Numbered from the stretch's first letter, positions 1 through 8,853 are shown. The stretch is 64,000 bases of DNA from an uncultured bacterium (GCA_937949615.1 CALEDQ010000008.1:682001-746000), one strand, 5' to 3'. A program made the numbers and translations. Notes: a model not told the origin generated them from the letters alone.

Positions 1-52
1 CTTGAGCAGGTATAAGCTGCTGATTGACAAGATACCTTTAGAGTCAGTCATT

Positions 53-75
53 TTGCGGTCCTTAACCTACCGCAA
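53..75. repeat. 7-bp inverted repeat upstream of first gene
   Basis: TTGCGGT at 53-59 and ACCGCAA at 69-75 form a perfect inverted repeat with a 9-nt loop, about 30 nt before the first start codon. No T-tract follows, so it is not a clear terminator. An operator or the end of an upstream transcript are both possible. The first 107 bases hold no convincing gene. Confidence 0.3.
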
Positions 76-107
76 GAAAGTATTTCAACCAGAAAGTGAG
101 AATAACC

Positions 108-848
108 ATGCTGCGCCTTCTTCACCTGCTGCTGATTCTCTGCTGCTTTTTTCAGGCTTCATCTGCTTCTGCCGATGCTCCTTACGAAACCTTCAATGTC
201 AAATACCGCGAAATTGCACCGTCGGTTCTGCGTGATACAATCGGCGTCGTTACCATAAATGCCGATTTTAGCTGGGAAAACGGCTACAGCGTAAAAGACG
301 TCGAGCTCAAAGCTTACGACAAAGTTGCCGGCAGTTTTGTCGTTTCTGAGACAATCAGCCTTCAGAAGCAGACTGTGGCGCTCAGTTCTTTCGGTTATTC
401 AGGCATTGGCAGTTATCGTTTCCCGATGACAGAAGAAGAAGGCGACTACTGCCGGATAGTTATCGACCCGAAAAATGACAGAAGAATCTGGATCAACAAT
501 CAGATACAGGCTAAAAACCTCGAAAACGGGGTAGAAAAAATACATTTCGATGCCCTCAAAAATCTCGTGGCTGTAGATTTATTCATCTTTACCGACAGTG
601 GCAAAAAGAAACTCTATGCAGAACCCAGCCGTGAAAGTTCATTTGTGGTCATCGACAGCAAAAAGCATGCTTTCCTGCTTGCTGCAGAAGTTAAAAATGG
701 TTTTGTCAGGCTTGTTTCAGAAGAAGCAATAAACCTTCAGTCAGAAGACGGCAAAGAAAACCCCACACCACAGACGCTTGGCTGGGCCAGAATTCGTGAT
801 AACGAAGGCCTGCTCACCCTGTGGATCGTTGGGGGCCCGAACTGTTGA
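108..848 (+). CDS. exported protein of unknown function (246 aa)
   Basis: I do not recognise the family. The protein opens with a classic Sec signal peptide: a short hydrophobic run rich in Leu and Cys ending near SSASADA, so the mature chain should be periplasmic or outer-membrane associated. The remainder is predicted soluble, with alternating beta-like segments and no transmembrane stretch. The C-terminal 70 residues, with the motif GWARIRDNEGLL, are vaguely SH3-like, which is inference only. The ATG at 108 is preferred over an in-frame GTG at 96 because it directly starts the signal peptide. Bacterioferritin follows 67 nt later behind its own promoter, so co-function is not implied. Confidence 0.72.
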   Translation: MLRLLHLLLILCCFFQASSASADAPYETFNVKYREIAPSVLRDTIGVVTINADFSWENGYSVKDVELKAYDKVAGSFVVSETISLQKQTVALSSFGYSGIGSYRFPMTEEEGDYCRIVIDPKNDRRIWINNQIQAKNLENGVEKIHFDALKNLVAVDLFIFTDSGKKKLYAEPSRESSFVVIDSKKHAFLLAAEVKNGFVRLVSEEAINLQSEDGKENPTPQTLGWARIRDNEGLLTLWIVGGPNC

Positions 849-854
849 ACAGAG

Positions 855-883
855 TTCACATTTCCGACCAACTGGTGTAGAAT
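855..883 (+). promoter_or_regulatory. predicted sigma70-type promoter for bfr
   Basis: TTCACA at 855-860 and TAGAAT at 878-883 are separated by exactly 17 bp and sit just upstream of the GGAGG ribosome site of the bacterioferritin gene. I saw no obvious Fur-type palindrome over it. Confidence 0.5.
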
Positions 884-915
884 GGCACGGTAAACAAAAA
901 TCAACGGAGGTCATC

Positions 916-1440
916 ATGCAGAAGGAACGTAAAGCAAAGGTTATTGAAGTGCTCAACAAGGCCCGTTCAATGGAGCTGCACGCTATTCATCAGTATATGA
1001 ATCAGCATTATGGTCTTGACAATGCCGATTATGGCGAACTGGCAGCCAATGTCAAGCTGATTGCCATCGACGAAATGCGCCATGCCGAAGCATTTGCCGA
1101 AAGAATCAAGGAACTCGGCGGCGAACCAACCTCTGACCTGGCCGACAAAGTAAAAAAAGGCCAGCAGGTCAAACAGGTTTTTCCCTTTGATGCCAAACTT
1201 GAAGACGACACACTCGACGCTTACAACCAGTTTCTCAACATCTGCCGTGAAAACGGCGACAGCATTTCAGTTAAGCTTTTTGAAACCATAATTGATGAAG
1301 AACAGGCCCACTTCAATTATTTCGATAACATCAACGGTCATCTCGAAAACCTTGGCGACACTTATCTGGCACGCATTGCCGGCACCCCGGCCGATACCGG
1401 CCCGGCCTCCAAGGGTTTTGTAACCCAGAATGCGGCCTGA
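916..1440 (+). CDS. bfr: bacterioferritin
   Basis: A 174-residue four-helix ferritin-like protein for intracellular iron oxidation and storage. Ferroxidase ligands are recognisable: E20 in the first helix, the IDEMRHAE segment with E53 and H56, and E129/H132 in the DEEQAH segment of the last helix. Met54 sits in the position that binds bridging haem in bacterioferritins, which argues for Bfr rather than ferritin or Dps. The start at 916 is set by GGAGG at 906-910; an upstream in-frame extension to 778 runs into the previous gene and is rejected. It is monocistronic, with its own promoter before it and a strong terminator after it. Confidence 0.93.
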   Translation: MQKERKAKVIEVLNKARSMELHAIHQYMNQHYGLDNADYGELAANVKLIAIDEMRHAEAFAERIKELGGEPTSDLADKVKKGQQVKQVFPFDAKLEDDTLDAYNQFLNICRENGDSISVKLFETIIDEEQAHFNYFDNINGHLENLGDTYLARIAGTPADTGPASKGFVTQNAA

Positions 1441-1457
1441 TTTTCTCAGACCAGCAG

Positions 1458-1492
1458 CCGGCCGAGGCATTATCCGGCCGGTTTTCTTTTTT
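1458..1492 (+). terminator. intrinsic terminator after bfr
   Basis: CCGGCC at 1458-1463 pairs with GGCCGG at 1476-1481, and an interrupted T-tract runs to 1492. Confidence 0.8.
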
Positions 1493-1586
1493 GCAGGCCA
1501 TTGCATAACAATAGAAGAACTTCAGAGCCAGCTTGCAAAAAACAGTCTTCAATAACCGACAGCAAGGTTTTTGTTCAGATTTGCCG

Positions 1587-1602
1587 ACAATTCCAGAATT
1601 GT
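1587..1602. repeat. palindrome in upstream region of the small membrane protein
   Basis: ACAATTC and GAATTGT form a perfect palindrome around a central CA. It lies about 75 nt before the next start codon and could be an operator. Nothing else stands out between 1493 and 1673. Confidence 0.3.
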
Positions 1603-1673
1603 TAGATCAAAAAAGCAGGCGTATTCTGAAACAATGCCCTGCGAACTAATTTCTGCAGAATAGGCGGCGCACC

Positions 1674-2060
1674 ATGAGATTTTTTCTTTTTCTTTTCACT
1701 CTGGCAATGTTGTTGTCTCAACCGGCCAATGCCGGCAGTCCAAAAGACAAGGAACTGTTTGACAAGGCTTCTGAACTGACCTATGAAGGCCAGATTAAAA
1801 TGGCTGAAAAGCTGACCGGGCAATTGCCGGATAAAGAAAAACCCGGTACAAATACTGAAGATGGCACTTCAATGTTCATGACCATGATCTGGGGCGCAAT
1901 CGGCACAGGTTATTTCATATTTGGCAAAAAACAGTCAAGATTCACTTTTCTGATATGCGGCGTGGGCTTGATGGTTTTTCCGTTTTTCGTTTCAGACTTC
2001 ATGCTCAGTATGATTCTGGGTCTGGCCATGAGCCTTGCGCCATTTAAAATCGAATTCTAA
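1674..2060 (+). CDS. small membrane protein with signal peptide (128 aa)
   Basis: The family is not recognised. An N-terminal signal sequence ends at about residue 20 (PANAGS). It is followed by a charged helical segment (residues 22-58) and then by two or three hydrophobic segments between about 65 and 125, separated by a short basic loop (GKKQSR). The layout suggests a small exported or inner-membrane protein with a periplasmic N-terminal helix and a C-terminal membrane hairpin. The ribosome site (GGCGGCG) is weak. The gene stands alone and is convergent with the MATE exporter gene, whose stop lies 29 nt downstream. Confidence 0.7.
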   Translation: MRFFLFLFTLAMLLSQPANAGSPKDKELFDKASELTYEGQIKMAEKLTGQLPDKEKPGTNTEDGTSMFMTMIWGAIGTGYFIFGKKQSRFTFLICGVGLMVFPFFVSDFMLSMILGLAMSLAPFKIEF

Positions 2061-2088
2061 AACAGGCATCTTCTCTGCAGTTTCGCTG

Positions 2089-3405
2089 TCAGGCAGGCAG
2101 CTTTTTTTCGCCACAGCGGGCCCAGCGCCAGAGATTGATCAGGCCGCGCAGCAATTCATCAAAAGCCAGCGCCACAGCCAGACCAACTGCCCCGAGCCCG
2201 GCCTTGAAAGCCAAAAACCAGGCAAGCGGGACACAAACAAACAGCATGATGAAAAAAGCCGTTCTCGCAACGAATTTTGCTTCGCCGCGCGCTTTTAAAG
2301 ATGGGGCCAGAGTCGTGTTCAACCCTCGACCGGCCTCAAGCAGAATGTATACGGCCAGCAATGCCCGGGCAGTTACGGCAACCTGCTGATCGGCAGTAAA
2401 AAGACATAATAACCTTGGCGATAACATGTAAACAATTATCGCTGCTGCCGGGCCAACAAAAAACGTTATCAGACTGCTGCGCAAAACCATTTTTCGTGCT
2501 TCTTCGAGCTTGCCGGCCCCGATAAGAAAACTGACCTGCACCTGAGCGCCCCACCCCAAGGCGATCCCTGGCAACGATGGAACTGCTGAAAGCGTGCCGG
2601 CATAAGCCCGCGCAGCAAGCGCTGCCGCACCCAACCCGGCAAACATACGGCCGATAAATAGCTGAGAAAGTGCATAAGCAAATGGTTCCAGTATCACCAT
2701 CGCCGCAAGACCAACGATCGGCCTGATTTCTGCCAGCAGGCCGGCATGACGTCCGGGAAACCTTACAGGCAGCTTCAACCACAACAAAAAAGATGCCGAG
2801 GCAATAGTAATTGCCGTCAGGTTGCCAGACAACTGCGAAACTGCCACCCTCTCGATACCGGAAAGCTGTAACCCGAACAGATCGGCTGGCAACAGCCAGA
2901 GACAGAGAAAGCAGATAGAATGATTGCACAATGCCACCAGCAGCGGCAGCAGGCTGTTGCCGGCGCTGCGAAAAACCGAGGTAAAATACTGCCCGATGGC
3001 GGTAAAAGCAAGTGACCACTGGGCGATGCGACAATAATCACCGGCATAAACAGCAGTATCACCTTGCAAGCCAAGAATCTCGGCTATGAAAAACTGCCGG
3101 CCAGAAGAAAAAACCGTGAGCATAACCACGGCGACAATTAAAAACAGGCCTAGAAGGGCACCTCTCAACCTGGCGGCACTTTCTTCATCACCATTGCCGG
3201 TCACACGGGCAATCAGAATGCCGCCAGCCTGAGACAAGCCAAGAAACATCGTCTGAAATAGCCAGAAGAGATTGTTAACAACCCCGACCGCACCAGAAGC
3301 AGCGTCAGCGATGCGCCCAAGCAGCGAAAAAAGCAGCATGCTGACCGCAAAAGAAAGCAGCAGTTCTGCAAGTATCGGCCCCGAAAAACGAGTCAGGCTT
3401 TTCAT
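2089..3405 (-). CDS. MATE-family multidrug/solute exporter
   Basis: A 438-residue integral membrane protein with about twelve hydrophobic segments in two similar halves, as in multi-antimicrobial extrusion (MatE) transporters that couple Na+ or H+ entry to export of cationic compounds. Recognisable features include the early FWLFQTMFLGLSQAGG segment and the matching second-half region ending YILLEAGRGLNTTLAPSLKA. I place the start at the ATG at 3405 (MKSLTRF), because the open frame upstream is entirely inside the amylase gene. That gene's TAA at 3409-3407 lies one base before this ATG, so the two are almost certainly translationally coupled. The substrate cannot be told from sequence. Confidence 0.88.
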   Translation of the reverse strand: MKSLTRFSGPILAELLLSFAVSMLLFSLLGRIADAASGAVGVVNNLFWLFQTMFLGLSQAGGILIARVTGNGDEESAARLRGALLGLFLIVAVVMLTVFSSGRQFFIAEILGLQGDTAVYAGDYCRIAQWSLAFTAIGQYFTSVFRSAGNSLLPLLVALCNHSICFLCLWLLPADLFGLQLSGIERVAVSQLSGNLTAITIASASFLLWLKLPVRFPGRHAGLLAEIRPIVGLAAMVILEPFAYALSQLFIGRMFAGLGAAALAARAYAGTLSAVPSLPGIALGWGAQVQVSFLIGAGKLEEARKMVLRSSLITFFVGPAAAIIVYMLSPRLLCLFTADQQVAVTARALLAVYILLEAGRGLNTTLAPSLKARGEAKFVARTAFFIMLFVCVPLAWFLAFKAGLGAVGLAVALAFDELLRGLINLWRWARCGEKKLPA

Positions 3406-3406
3406 T

Positions 3407-4855
3407 TTATTTGAATTTTTTGAAGAATGAGTAATTCTTCTTGCTGCCATCACGCAGCTGCCAGATGACACATTCGCCAGCATCGAGTTCAACATGTGTC
3501 ATACCGGCTGAAGCGACGACAAAACGCTCCGAAAATACGTCATGCAGCCTTGTTTCAGAGAACAGCCAACCCCAGGGCAGGGTTAAGGTCGCGGCACATC
3601 TGTTGCGGCTGTTGTTCCAGGTCACCAGAGTAAACCGGTCCGGCTCCTCTTCGCTTGCCCTGAAAAAAGCAAACAGGTCAGGGTGCAGATCGGTAATCAC
3701 CGGCTGCCAGATTCCACGACGCAACTCGGGCGACGCAGCCCGCAATTCGGCGAGAACTCTTATCTCATCACCATAGTGACGACTGGCGGCTGTCAATCGT
3801 TGATCCCACGGCATGCCCACACGATTTTCCGGGTCAGAGCCACCTTTTAGCCCCTTTTCTTCACCATAATAGATCATCGGGATGCCGGGAAGTGTAAACT
3901 GCAGACGCCGGGCCACCGTTATCTTCTTTCGGTCATTTTTAAAATCCGTATTGGTACGCCGCGAATCGTGCGATGACAGCATAAGAAACTGATTGTAGAA
4001 CCCGTCGTTATAAGCAGCCTGCAGATTTCGGCTCAGCTGGCGGGTGCTGATACTGGCGGCCAGACACGCCTTGACCGAAGCGGTGAAAAAGTAGCTTTGC
4101 GTTGCGTCAAGAGCGGTAAGCCATGGCACCGAAAAATTGGCAACTTCGCCGATAAGAGCGGCATCAGGAAATCTGGAATGAAACTCGGCGGCAATTTTAT
4201 TGCAGACAGGCAGACTCAGGTCATTGGCGCAATCGAGACGGATTCCGTCAAAGCCTTTGTTGATCCAGAAAGAAAGAACGTTTTCGCTGCCGGCGAACAG
4301 ATAATCCTGCACTGCCGGCTCAGAAAGATTGAGCTCGGGCAGACCCGGGTAACCCCACCAGCAGAGATAACTGCCGTCTTCCTTGAAGGTAAAACGCCGG
4401 CGCATTTCTGCGTCACCAGACAAAGCCGCTTTGAACCATGGGTGCTGATTCGAAACGTGATTAAGAGCGATATCACAAACAATGCGCAGACCACGACGGT
4501 GAACTTCTGATATCAAACGTTCGAGATCTTCCCATGAGCCGAGCATCGGATCAAGCAGGCAATGATCGATGGTTTCATATCGATGATAAGAAGGCGCCGC
4601 ATTCAATGGCGTAAGAAGAATGGCATTGGCACCTGTTTCGACGATGTGATCGAGACGACTCAGAATACCCGGCAGATCGCCACCAAAGAACTCACGGCCG
4701 CCACGGCCGCTTTTGCCCGGAACTGCAGACCAGTTAACGAGTTCGTGCCCATCTGGAACCGGAACTTTGCCGGAACGGCAGAACCGGTCAGGCATGATCT
4801 GGTAGAAAACTGCGTCAGAAACCCATTTACATGTGGCTGCAACCTTCATATTCAT
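3407..4855 (-). CDS. GH13 alpha-amylase-family glycosidase (cytoplasmic)
   Basis: A 482-residue GH13 (alpha/beta)8-barrel enzyme, most like the maltodextrin-degrading cyclomaltodextrinase/neopullulanase branch. All four conserved regions are intact: DIALNHVS (region I), GIRLDCAND with the nucleophile Asp (II), ALIGEVAN with the acid/base Glu (III) and LSSHDSRR with the third Asp (IV). No signal peptide is seen, so it should act on internalised or stored glucan. The ATG at 4855 is preferred because AGGGA precedes it; a GTG at 4885 would lengthen it by ten residues. It is first in a two-gene unit with the MATE exporter. Its intact catalytic residues contrast with the secreted homologue at 5915-7783. 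Confidence 0.9.
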   Translation of the reverse strand: MNMKVAATCKWVSDAVFYQIMPDRFCRSGKVPVPDGHELVNWSAVPGKSGRGGREFFGGDLPGILSRLDHIVETGANAILLTPLNAAPSYHRYETIDHCLLDPMLGSWEDLERLISEVHRRGLRIVCDIALNHVSNQHPWFKAALSGDAEMRRRFTFKEDGSYLCWWGYPGLPELNLSEPAVQDYLFAGSENVLSFWINKGFDGIRLDCANDLSLPVCNKIAAEFHSRFPDAALIGEVANFSVPWLTALDATQSYFFTASVKACLAASISTRQLSRNLQAAYNDGFYNQFLMLSSHDSRRTNTDFKNDRKKITVARRLQFTLPGIPMIYYGEEKGLKGGSDPENRVGMPWDQRLTAASRHYGDEIRVLAELRAASPELRRGIWQPVITDLHPDLFAFFRASEEEPDRFTLVTWNNSRNRCAATLTLPWGWLFSETRLHDVFSERFVVASAGMTHVELDAGECVIWQLRDGSKKNYSFFKKFK

Positions 4856-4900
4856 TGTTATCCCTGTCGACCTGACGTTTTTCACAACTTTGGCGCGTTC

Positions 4901-4929
4901 ATTATGAGAACATGGCCGACAAAAATCAA
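4901..4929 (-). promoter_or_regulatory. predicted promoter for amylase-MATE operon
   Basis: On the minus strand TTGATT (4929-4924) and CATAAT (4906-4901) are 17 bp apart, about 46 nt upstream of the amylase ATG. Confidence 0.45.
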
Positions 4930-4942
4930 GGGGGTACAGGCA

Positions 4943-4972
4943 TTGCCATTAATGGCTGAAGAGTTTTATCAT
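4943..4972 (+). promoter_or_regulatory. predicted promoter for GNAT gene
   Basis: TTGCCA (4943-4948) and TATCAT (4967-4972) are 18 bp apart, followed by a GAAGGA ribosome-site-like sequence before the ATG at 4997. It is divergent from the amylase promoter. Confidence 0.35.
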
Positions 4973-4996
4973 GGTGAAGGAACATTTGAATAAAAA

Positions 4997-5890
4997 ATGT
5001 TTGCAACGACGTCAAAAAGTATTTTACGGGCAGCCATGAACCGAAACAGAAAGCACCAGTCACCACTATTCCAGCTGTTTTCTTTTATCAGGAACTATTT
5101 TACCGGGCCCGCCACAAAAAAGACAGATCCAGGTAAAAGCTCTGCTCTTTCAACCAGCACCGCCGAAACAAAAATTAAAACGCCTGCAAAAAAAGACGGA
5201 CAAAAAGCCGATGGGCACCTGTTCGTAGTCTGGGATGCCCTTGGCGACGGCCGTGCCGTTGGTGTATTCGAAAGCGAAGACCTGGTCAGACAGATTCTTG
5301 CCATAAACCCCTTTTATTATCGCTATTATCGCTGCAAACCAGGTCAGGCAACCCAAACCGCCCTTGAATGGCTCGATGAAAAACAACGGGCTGATCTGCT
5401 GCAGCTGCTCTGCCACTCGCAAACTCCAGAAAGTTCCGTCAGGCAACAGCATGCAGCTGATGGCTTCATCAGAACAGCTGAACCAACCGATTTCGACAGG
5501 CTCACCGAATTATGGCTTTCGGCATCACTCGAAGCCCACAATTTTATCAGCAGCGATTTCTGGCAGCAGAACGCTGAAAAAATGCGCCACAAATACCTGC
5601 CCGCGTCAGAGAACTGGGTTTATTGCGAGAATGACCAGATTCTCGGTTTTTTTTCACTGTTCAACGACAACTTAGCAGCCCTCTTTGTCGACCCGGTGGC
5701 ACAAAGTCGTGGTATCGGCCGAAAACTGCTCGATCACGCCAAAATTCTGCGACCAAGCCTTTCGTTGAATGTTTACGAGCAGAACATCAGAGCAGTCAGC
5801 TTTTACAGTCGTAATGGCTTCAGGGTTGTTCAGGCTCAGAAAGACCCGCACACCGGGCACAGTGAACTGCTGATGCAGTTCGCCGTCTGA
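4997..5890 (+). CDS. GNAT N-acetyltransferase, YjaB-like, with N-terminal extension
   Basis: The C-terminal 145 residues form a GNAT domain resembling E. coli YjaB: a FIRTAEPTDFDRL start, the acetyl-CoA loop VDPVAQSRGIGRKLL, and the NVYEQNIRAVSFYSRNGF segment at the end. The N-terminal 150 residues are additional. They comprise a basic linker rich in Lys/Thr/Ala, then a small globular piece (about 73-125) starting HLFVVWDALGDGRAVGVFES, whose spacing of aromatic residues is faintly like viroplasmin/RNase H1 N-domains (inference). The target of acetylation is unknown. ATG 4997 is used; ATG 5036 is a credible alternative that removes 13 residues. Confidence 0.8.
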   Translation: MFATTSKSILRAAMNRNRKHQSPLFQLFSFIRNYFTGPATKKTDPGKSSALSTSTAETKIKTPAKKDGQKADGHLFVVWDALGDGRAVGVFESEDLVRQILAINPFYYRYYRCKPGQATQTALEWLDEKQRADLLQLLCHSQTPESSVRQQHAADGFIRTAEPTDFDRLTELWLSASLEAHNFISSDFWQQNAEKMRHKYLPASENWVYCENDQILGFFSLFNDNLAALFVDPVAQSRGIGRKLLDHAKILRPSLSLNVYEQNIRAVSFYSRNGFRVVQAQKDPHTGHSELLMQFAV

Positions 5891-5914
5891 AAAAGTTTCA
5901 GACATAAATAGCGG

Positions 5915-7783
5915 TCAGCGCAGCCAGGTGCCGTCTTCGCCGATTTTGCCCGGGCCATTCAGCACCCAGATACCGGCCGAATTGCCTTTCACTGTAAACG
6001 TGATAGATCTGGTCGAGGTTGCTACGGTCTGAGCCGCCCCTGTGACCGCGTCGACGTAATTTCCCGGCAAAACACGGCTTACGGTTATTTCCTGGTCGAT
6101 AAATGCGCTCAAGCCGACAACCGCATAACTTTCGGCATTATTGAAGTTGCGCACGAAACTCATGCCTGATACAAATTCTGAACCATTTTCAAGCGACCCG
6201 AGACTGAGTGCCGGTAATGCCGCACGAATCTGATTCAGGCGTTTGATATGCTGAAACAAGGGTTGAGCGACTGTCTGCTCGATAACCGCTTCTTCGAGAT
6301 TGCCACCAAAATAGGCTTTTCCGGTGGCTGCCAGAAGATCGGTCGGCAACACGAACTTCTGCGGCATACCCTTCATGAATTCAATTTCTTCGCCCATCAG
6401 CAGCATCGGCACGCCGCGCATCGTCCAGAGCAGGTTATAAGCATTTGCCGCCTTCCAGGCATCCCCGGAAAATCTTGTCAAATTGCCATTCTCAGGGCCA
6501 AGGTCGAAGTTATGAAAGAAGGTAACGAGCGTCAACGGGTCGGCATAGACACCATCATACTTGATCAGATTGCCGATGCCGGTAAAATGACCATTGGCAA
6601 CTGAGGTCGCGAAGGCTTTGAACAACGGATAGTCCATTACCGCAATCCCGGAATTCTGAACCCCGGGGTCCATCGGGTCGTTTTCGTTGCGGGTATACCA
6701 CCATGGACAGAGTTCTGATGGCTCTTTACCGCCAGCAGTCAAACGGCCAAAGCCATCGAGAGCCGGCTCGACATCAGCAAAAACGATCAGATCCGGCTTG
6801 TTCTGCCGCCACATTTCGACCATATAAATAAGATCGCGGCGGTCGGTATTGCGGGCAAACTGAATTCTGAAACCATCAACACCCATGGTGATGTATTTCT
6901 TACCGAGCGCCGCAAAGAAGTTCCGGATTTTCCAGTTATCAGTGGCAAGATCGATACTGTTATCATCAAGATGGGCACGTTGCACCCTGCTGACCGTGAG
7001 ATTTTCGTCAGCCTTCAGCCAGCCCTCCCGGTGAAACCATTCCAGGCTCAGCAGTTTTTCATCGGTACCAAAAAAGCGTTCCGGGTGAAGATTCTCGGCC
7101 GGAAAAACCGCCCCGGTCACCGGGTCTTTCAAGGGACCCGCACCCCATGGGTCGCGGTAACGAAAATCTTTGAACCACTCCGGCGCGCATGGATTGTCGT
7201 TATCCATGCGATACGGGTGCTTATAATTGCCAAGATTAAAGACATATGGCCACTGCGCCTTGACCGGGCCACGATAAAATTTGAGCGGCAGTCGCGAAAT
7301 AAAATAATGGTTTCTGATGCCGTAATTGCTGACGTGGTTCACCACCAGAGTCTGAATGACTTTTAACCCCTGCGCCTTAGCTGCATCGATCAGATCCTGC
7401 CATTTAAAGTCATCAGAGCTTAACCTGGGCTCAAAAGTTTCGTAATCATAGGCGTTGAAGCCCATAAAATCGAGAGCGCCGCGATTCTCGACCGGCGGCG
7501 TGACACAAATGGCTGTAAAACCCAATTCCTTTATATAAGCCAATCGAGAAGCCAGCCCTTTAAAGTCGCCACGATAGTGCGGGTCGTCTTTCTGAATGCG
7601 TTCGCGATTGTAAAAGTTGTTGTCGGTATCGCCATCATAAAAGCGGCTGGTAATGACCGAATAGATTCTTTCGCACCTGATATCAGCGGGAACGATGATT
7701 TCCGACTCCTGCGCCAGCGAAGCCGGCAAAGCGGTCAGGCCCAGCAGTGTCGCGAGAATCAGATTCCTGAATTTTCCTGCCAT
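5915..7783 (-). CDS. secreted GH13 homologue, catalytic residues lost
   Basis: A 622-residue exported protein whose signal peptide starts at MAGKF and ends at about LPASLAQE, followed by a full GH13 barrel and a C-terminal beta domain. The fold is clear (SVITSRFYDGD, KVIQTLVVNHVSNYG, VDGFRIQFARN, VTFFHNFDLGP), but key positions differ from active GH13. The region I Asp is Thr, the nucleophile Asp is Gln308, the acid/base Glu is Asp337 and the region IV His is Phe426; only the last Asp (427) remains. It is therefore probably a glucan-binding or structural pseudoenzyme, unless catalysis has been relocated (E339 lies two residues on). ATG 7783 is supported by AGGGAA; the longer frame to 7879 lacks a signal peptide start. 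Confidence 0.85.
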   Translation of the reverse strand: MAGKFRNLILATLLGLTALPASLAQESEIIVPADIRCERIYSVITSRFYDGDTDNNFYNRERIQKDDPHYRGDFKGLASRLAYIKELGFTAICVTPPVENRGALDFMGFNAYDYETFEPRLSSDDFKWQDLIDAAKAQGLKVIQTLVVNHVSNYGIRNHYFISRLPLKFYRGPVKAQWPYVFNLGNYKHPYRMDNDNPCAPEWFKDFRYRDPWGAGPLKDPVTGAVFPAENLHPERFFGTDEKLLSLEWFHREGWLKADENLTVSRVQRAHLDDNSIDLATDNWKIRNFFAALGKKYITMGVDGFRIQFARNTDRRDLIYMVEMWRQNKPDLIVFADVEPALDGFGRLTAGGKEPSELCPWWYTRNENDPMDPGVQNSGIAVMDYPLFKAFATSVANGHFTGIGNLIKYDGVYADPLTLVTFFHNFDLGPENGNLTRFSGDAWKAANAYNLLWTMRGVPMLLMGEEIEFMKGMPQKFVLPTDLLAATGKAYFGGNLEEAVIEQTVAQPLFQHIKRLNQIRAALPALSLGSLENGSEFVSGMSFVRNFNNAESYAVVGLSAFIDQEITVSRVLPGNYVDAVTGAAQTVATSTRSITFTVKGNSAGIWVLNGPGKIGEDGTWLR

Positions 7784-7870
7784 ATATTTTCCCTGACTCG
7801 AAAATCTGTTTAAAATTGCCCGGCTTGCAAGCTCATTTTTGGCCGGCGCCAACTTAAATTTTTTCGGGGC

Positions 7871-7899
7871 TTGTACCATTTTATCGGTTGTGCTATTCT
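7871..7899 (+). promoter_or_regulatory. possible promoter of the xerC-hslVU-flagellar operon
   Basis: TTGTAC (7871-7876) and TATTCT (7894-7899) are separated by 17 bp and lie 40 nt before the TTG start of the recombinase gene. The match to consensus is moderate. Confidence 0.35.
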
Positions 7900-7938
7900 T
7901 GGCTCACTTCAACCATCAAACCAAATGGAGCCCCGCCC

Positions 7939-8853
7939 TTGCCAATTTCAGAGCTGATTTCACGCTACCTTGAAAGCATCGGGAAAGAACGCAACCTGTC
8001 AGCAAACACGGTGCGCGGCTACCACACCGACCTCGAATTCTTTGCCGCATGGCTGCAGAAACAGGGCATAACCGATTGTTCAGCCATCGAAAGCCTGTCA
8101 CATGCAAGAATCAGAGCATTCTGGGCCGAGCGCCGCAATGGTGGTCTTTCGGCACAGAGCATGCGCCGAGGTCAGTCAGCATTGCGCGGCCTTATGAAAT
8201 ATGCCATGCGCCACCACATTATCGACAGCAATCCTGCCGAAAATATGGATTCACCAAGACGGCAGCGACCGCTGCCACGCGCCTTGAGTCAGGAAGACAT
8301 CAATCTGCTGCTCAATGCCCCCGATTTAACGACTCTTCTGGGGCTGCGCGACCGAGCCATTCTCGAAACTCTTTACGGTAGCGGCCTGCGTGTTTCCGAG
8401 ATTGCCGGCATGACTTTTTCCGATGTCGACATGAGCAACTGCATGATCCGAGTCACCGGCAAAGGGCAGAAAGAGCGCATCACGCCGATGACCCCGGCGT
8501 CGCGCAATGCAATTCAGGCCTACTGCTCGGCGCGTAACGCCCAGCAGCCAGAGGCAAAGCAGCAGACAAAGATTTTTCTCAACCATCTCGGCACGCCGCT
8601 TTCGACGCGCAGCATCGCACGACTGATCGACAAATACGCCCGGCAACTGGCAATGATGATGAACATCACGCCGCATCAGTTCAGACACAGCTTTGCCACG
8701 CACCTTCTCAACAACGGCGCCGACATCAGGGGCGTGCAGGAAATGCTCGGGCACAGCAGCCTGGCGACCACACAGATCTATACGCGCATCAGCAAAGAAA
8801 AACTCATGCAGACCTATCGTCTGAGTCACCCAAGATCAGGAGAAAAGCAATGA
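7939..8853 (+). CDS. xerC: tyrosine recombinase XerC
   Basis: A 304-residue site-specific recombinase that resolves chromosome dimers at dif. It has an N-terminal SAM-like core-binding domain (residues 1-90) and a C-terminal catalytic domain. The catalytic set is complete: Arg in GLRVSE, Lys in TGKGQKER, HQFRHSFATHLL, the His in LGHSSLATTQ and the Tyr in IYTRIS. I use a TTG start at 7939 because GGAG sits 8 nt upstream; the longer frame from 7888 has no ribosome site. As in Bacillus (codV), the gene leads hslVU and the flagellar genes. Whether it is XerC or XerD by pairing cannot be decided without the partner. Confidence 0.9.
   Translation: MPISELISRYLESIGKERNLSANTVRGYHTDLEFFAAWLQKQGITDCSAIESLSHARIRAFWAERRNGGLSAQSMRRGQSALRGLMKYAMRHHIIDSNPAENMDSPRRQRPLPRALSQEDINLLLNAPDLTTLLGLRDRAILETLYGSGLRVSEIAGMTFSDVDMSNCMIRVTGKGQKERITPMTPASRNAIQAYCSARNAQQPEAKQQTKIFLNHLGTPLSTRSIARLIDKYARQLAMMMNITPHQFRHSFATHLLNNGADIRGVQEMLGHSSLATTQIYTRISKEKLMQTYRLSHPRSGEKQ

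Noticed and set aside
24..29. Perfect TTGACA near the left edge as a promoter -35
   Set aside because: No acceptable -10 hexamer lies 15-19 bp downstream.
2..235. Open frame at the left edge reading MSRYKLLIDKIP
   Set aside because: It overlaps the signal-peptide start of the exported protein in another frame, has no recognisable domain and only a weak start context.
2336..3034. 232-aa frame on the minus strand inside the MATE gene
   Set aside because: It is a shadow of the MATE reading frame, with unnatural composition (Cys/Arg/Ser rich) and no domain.
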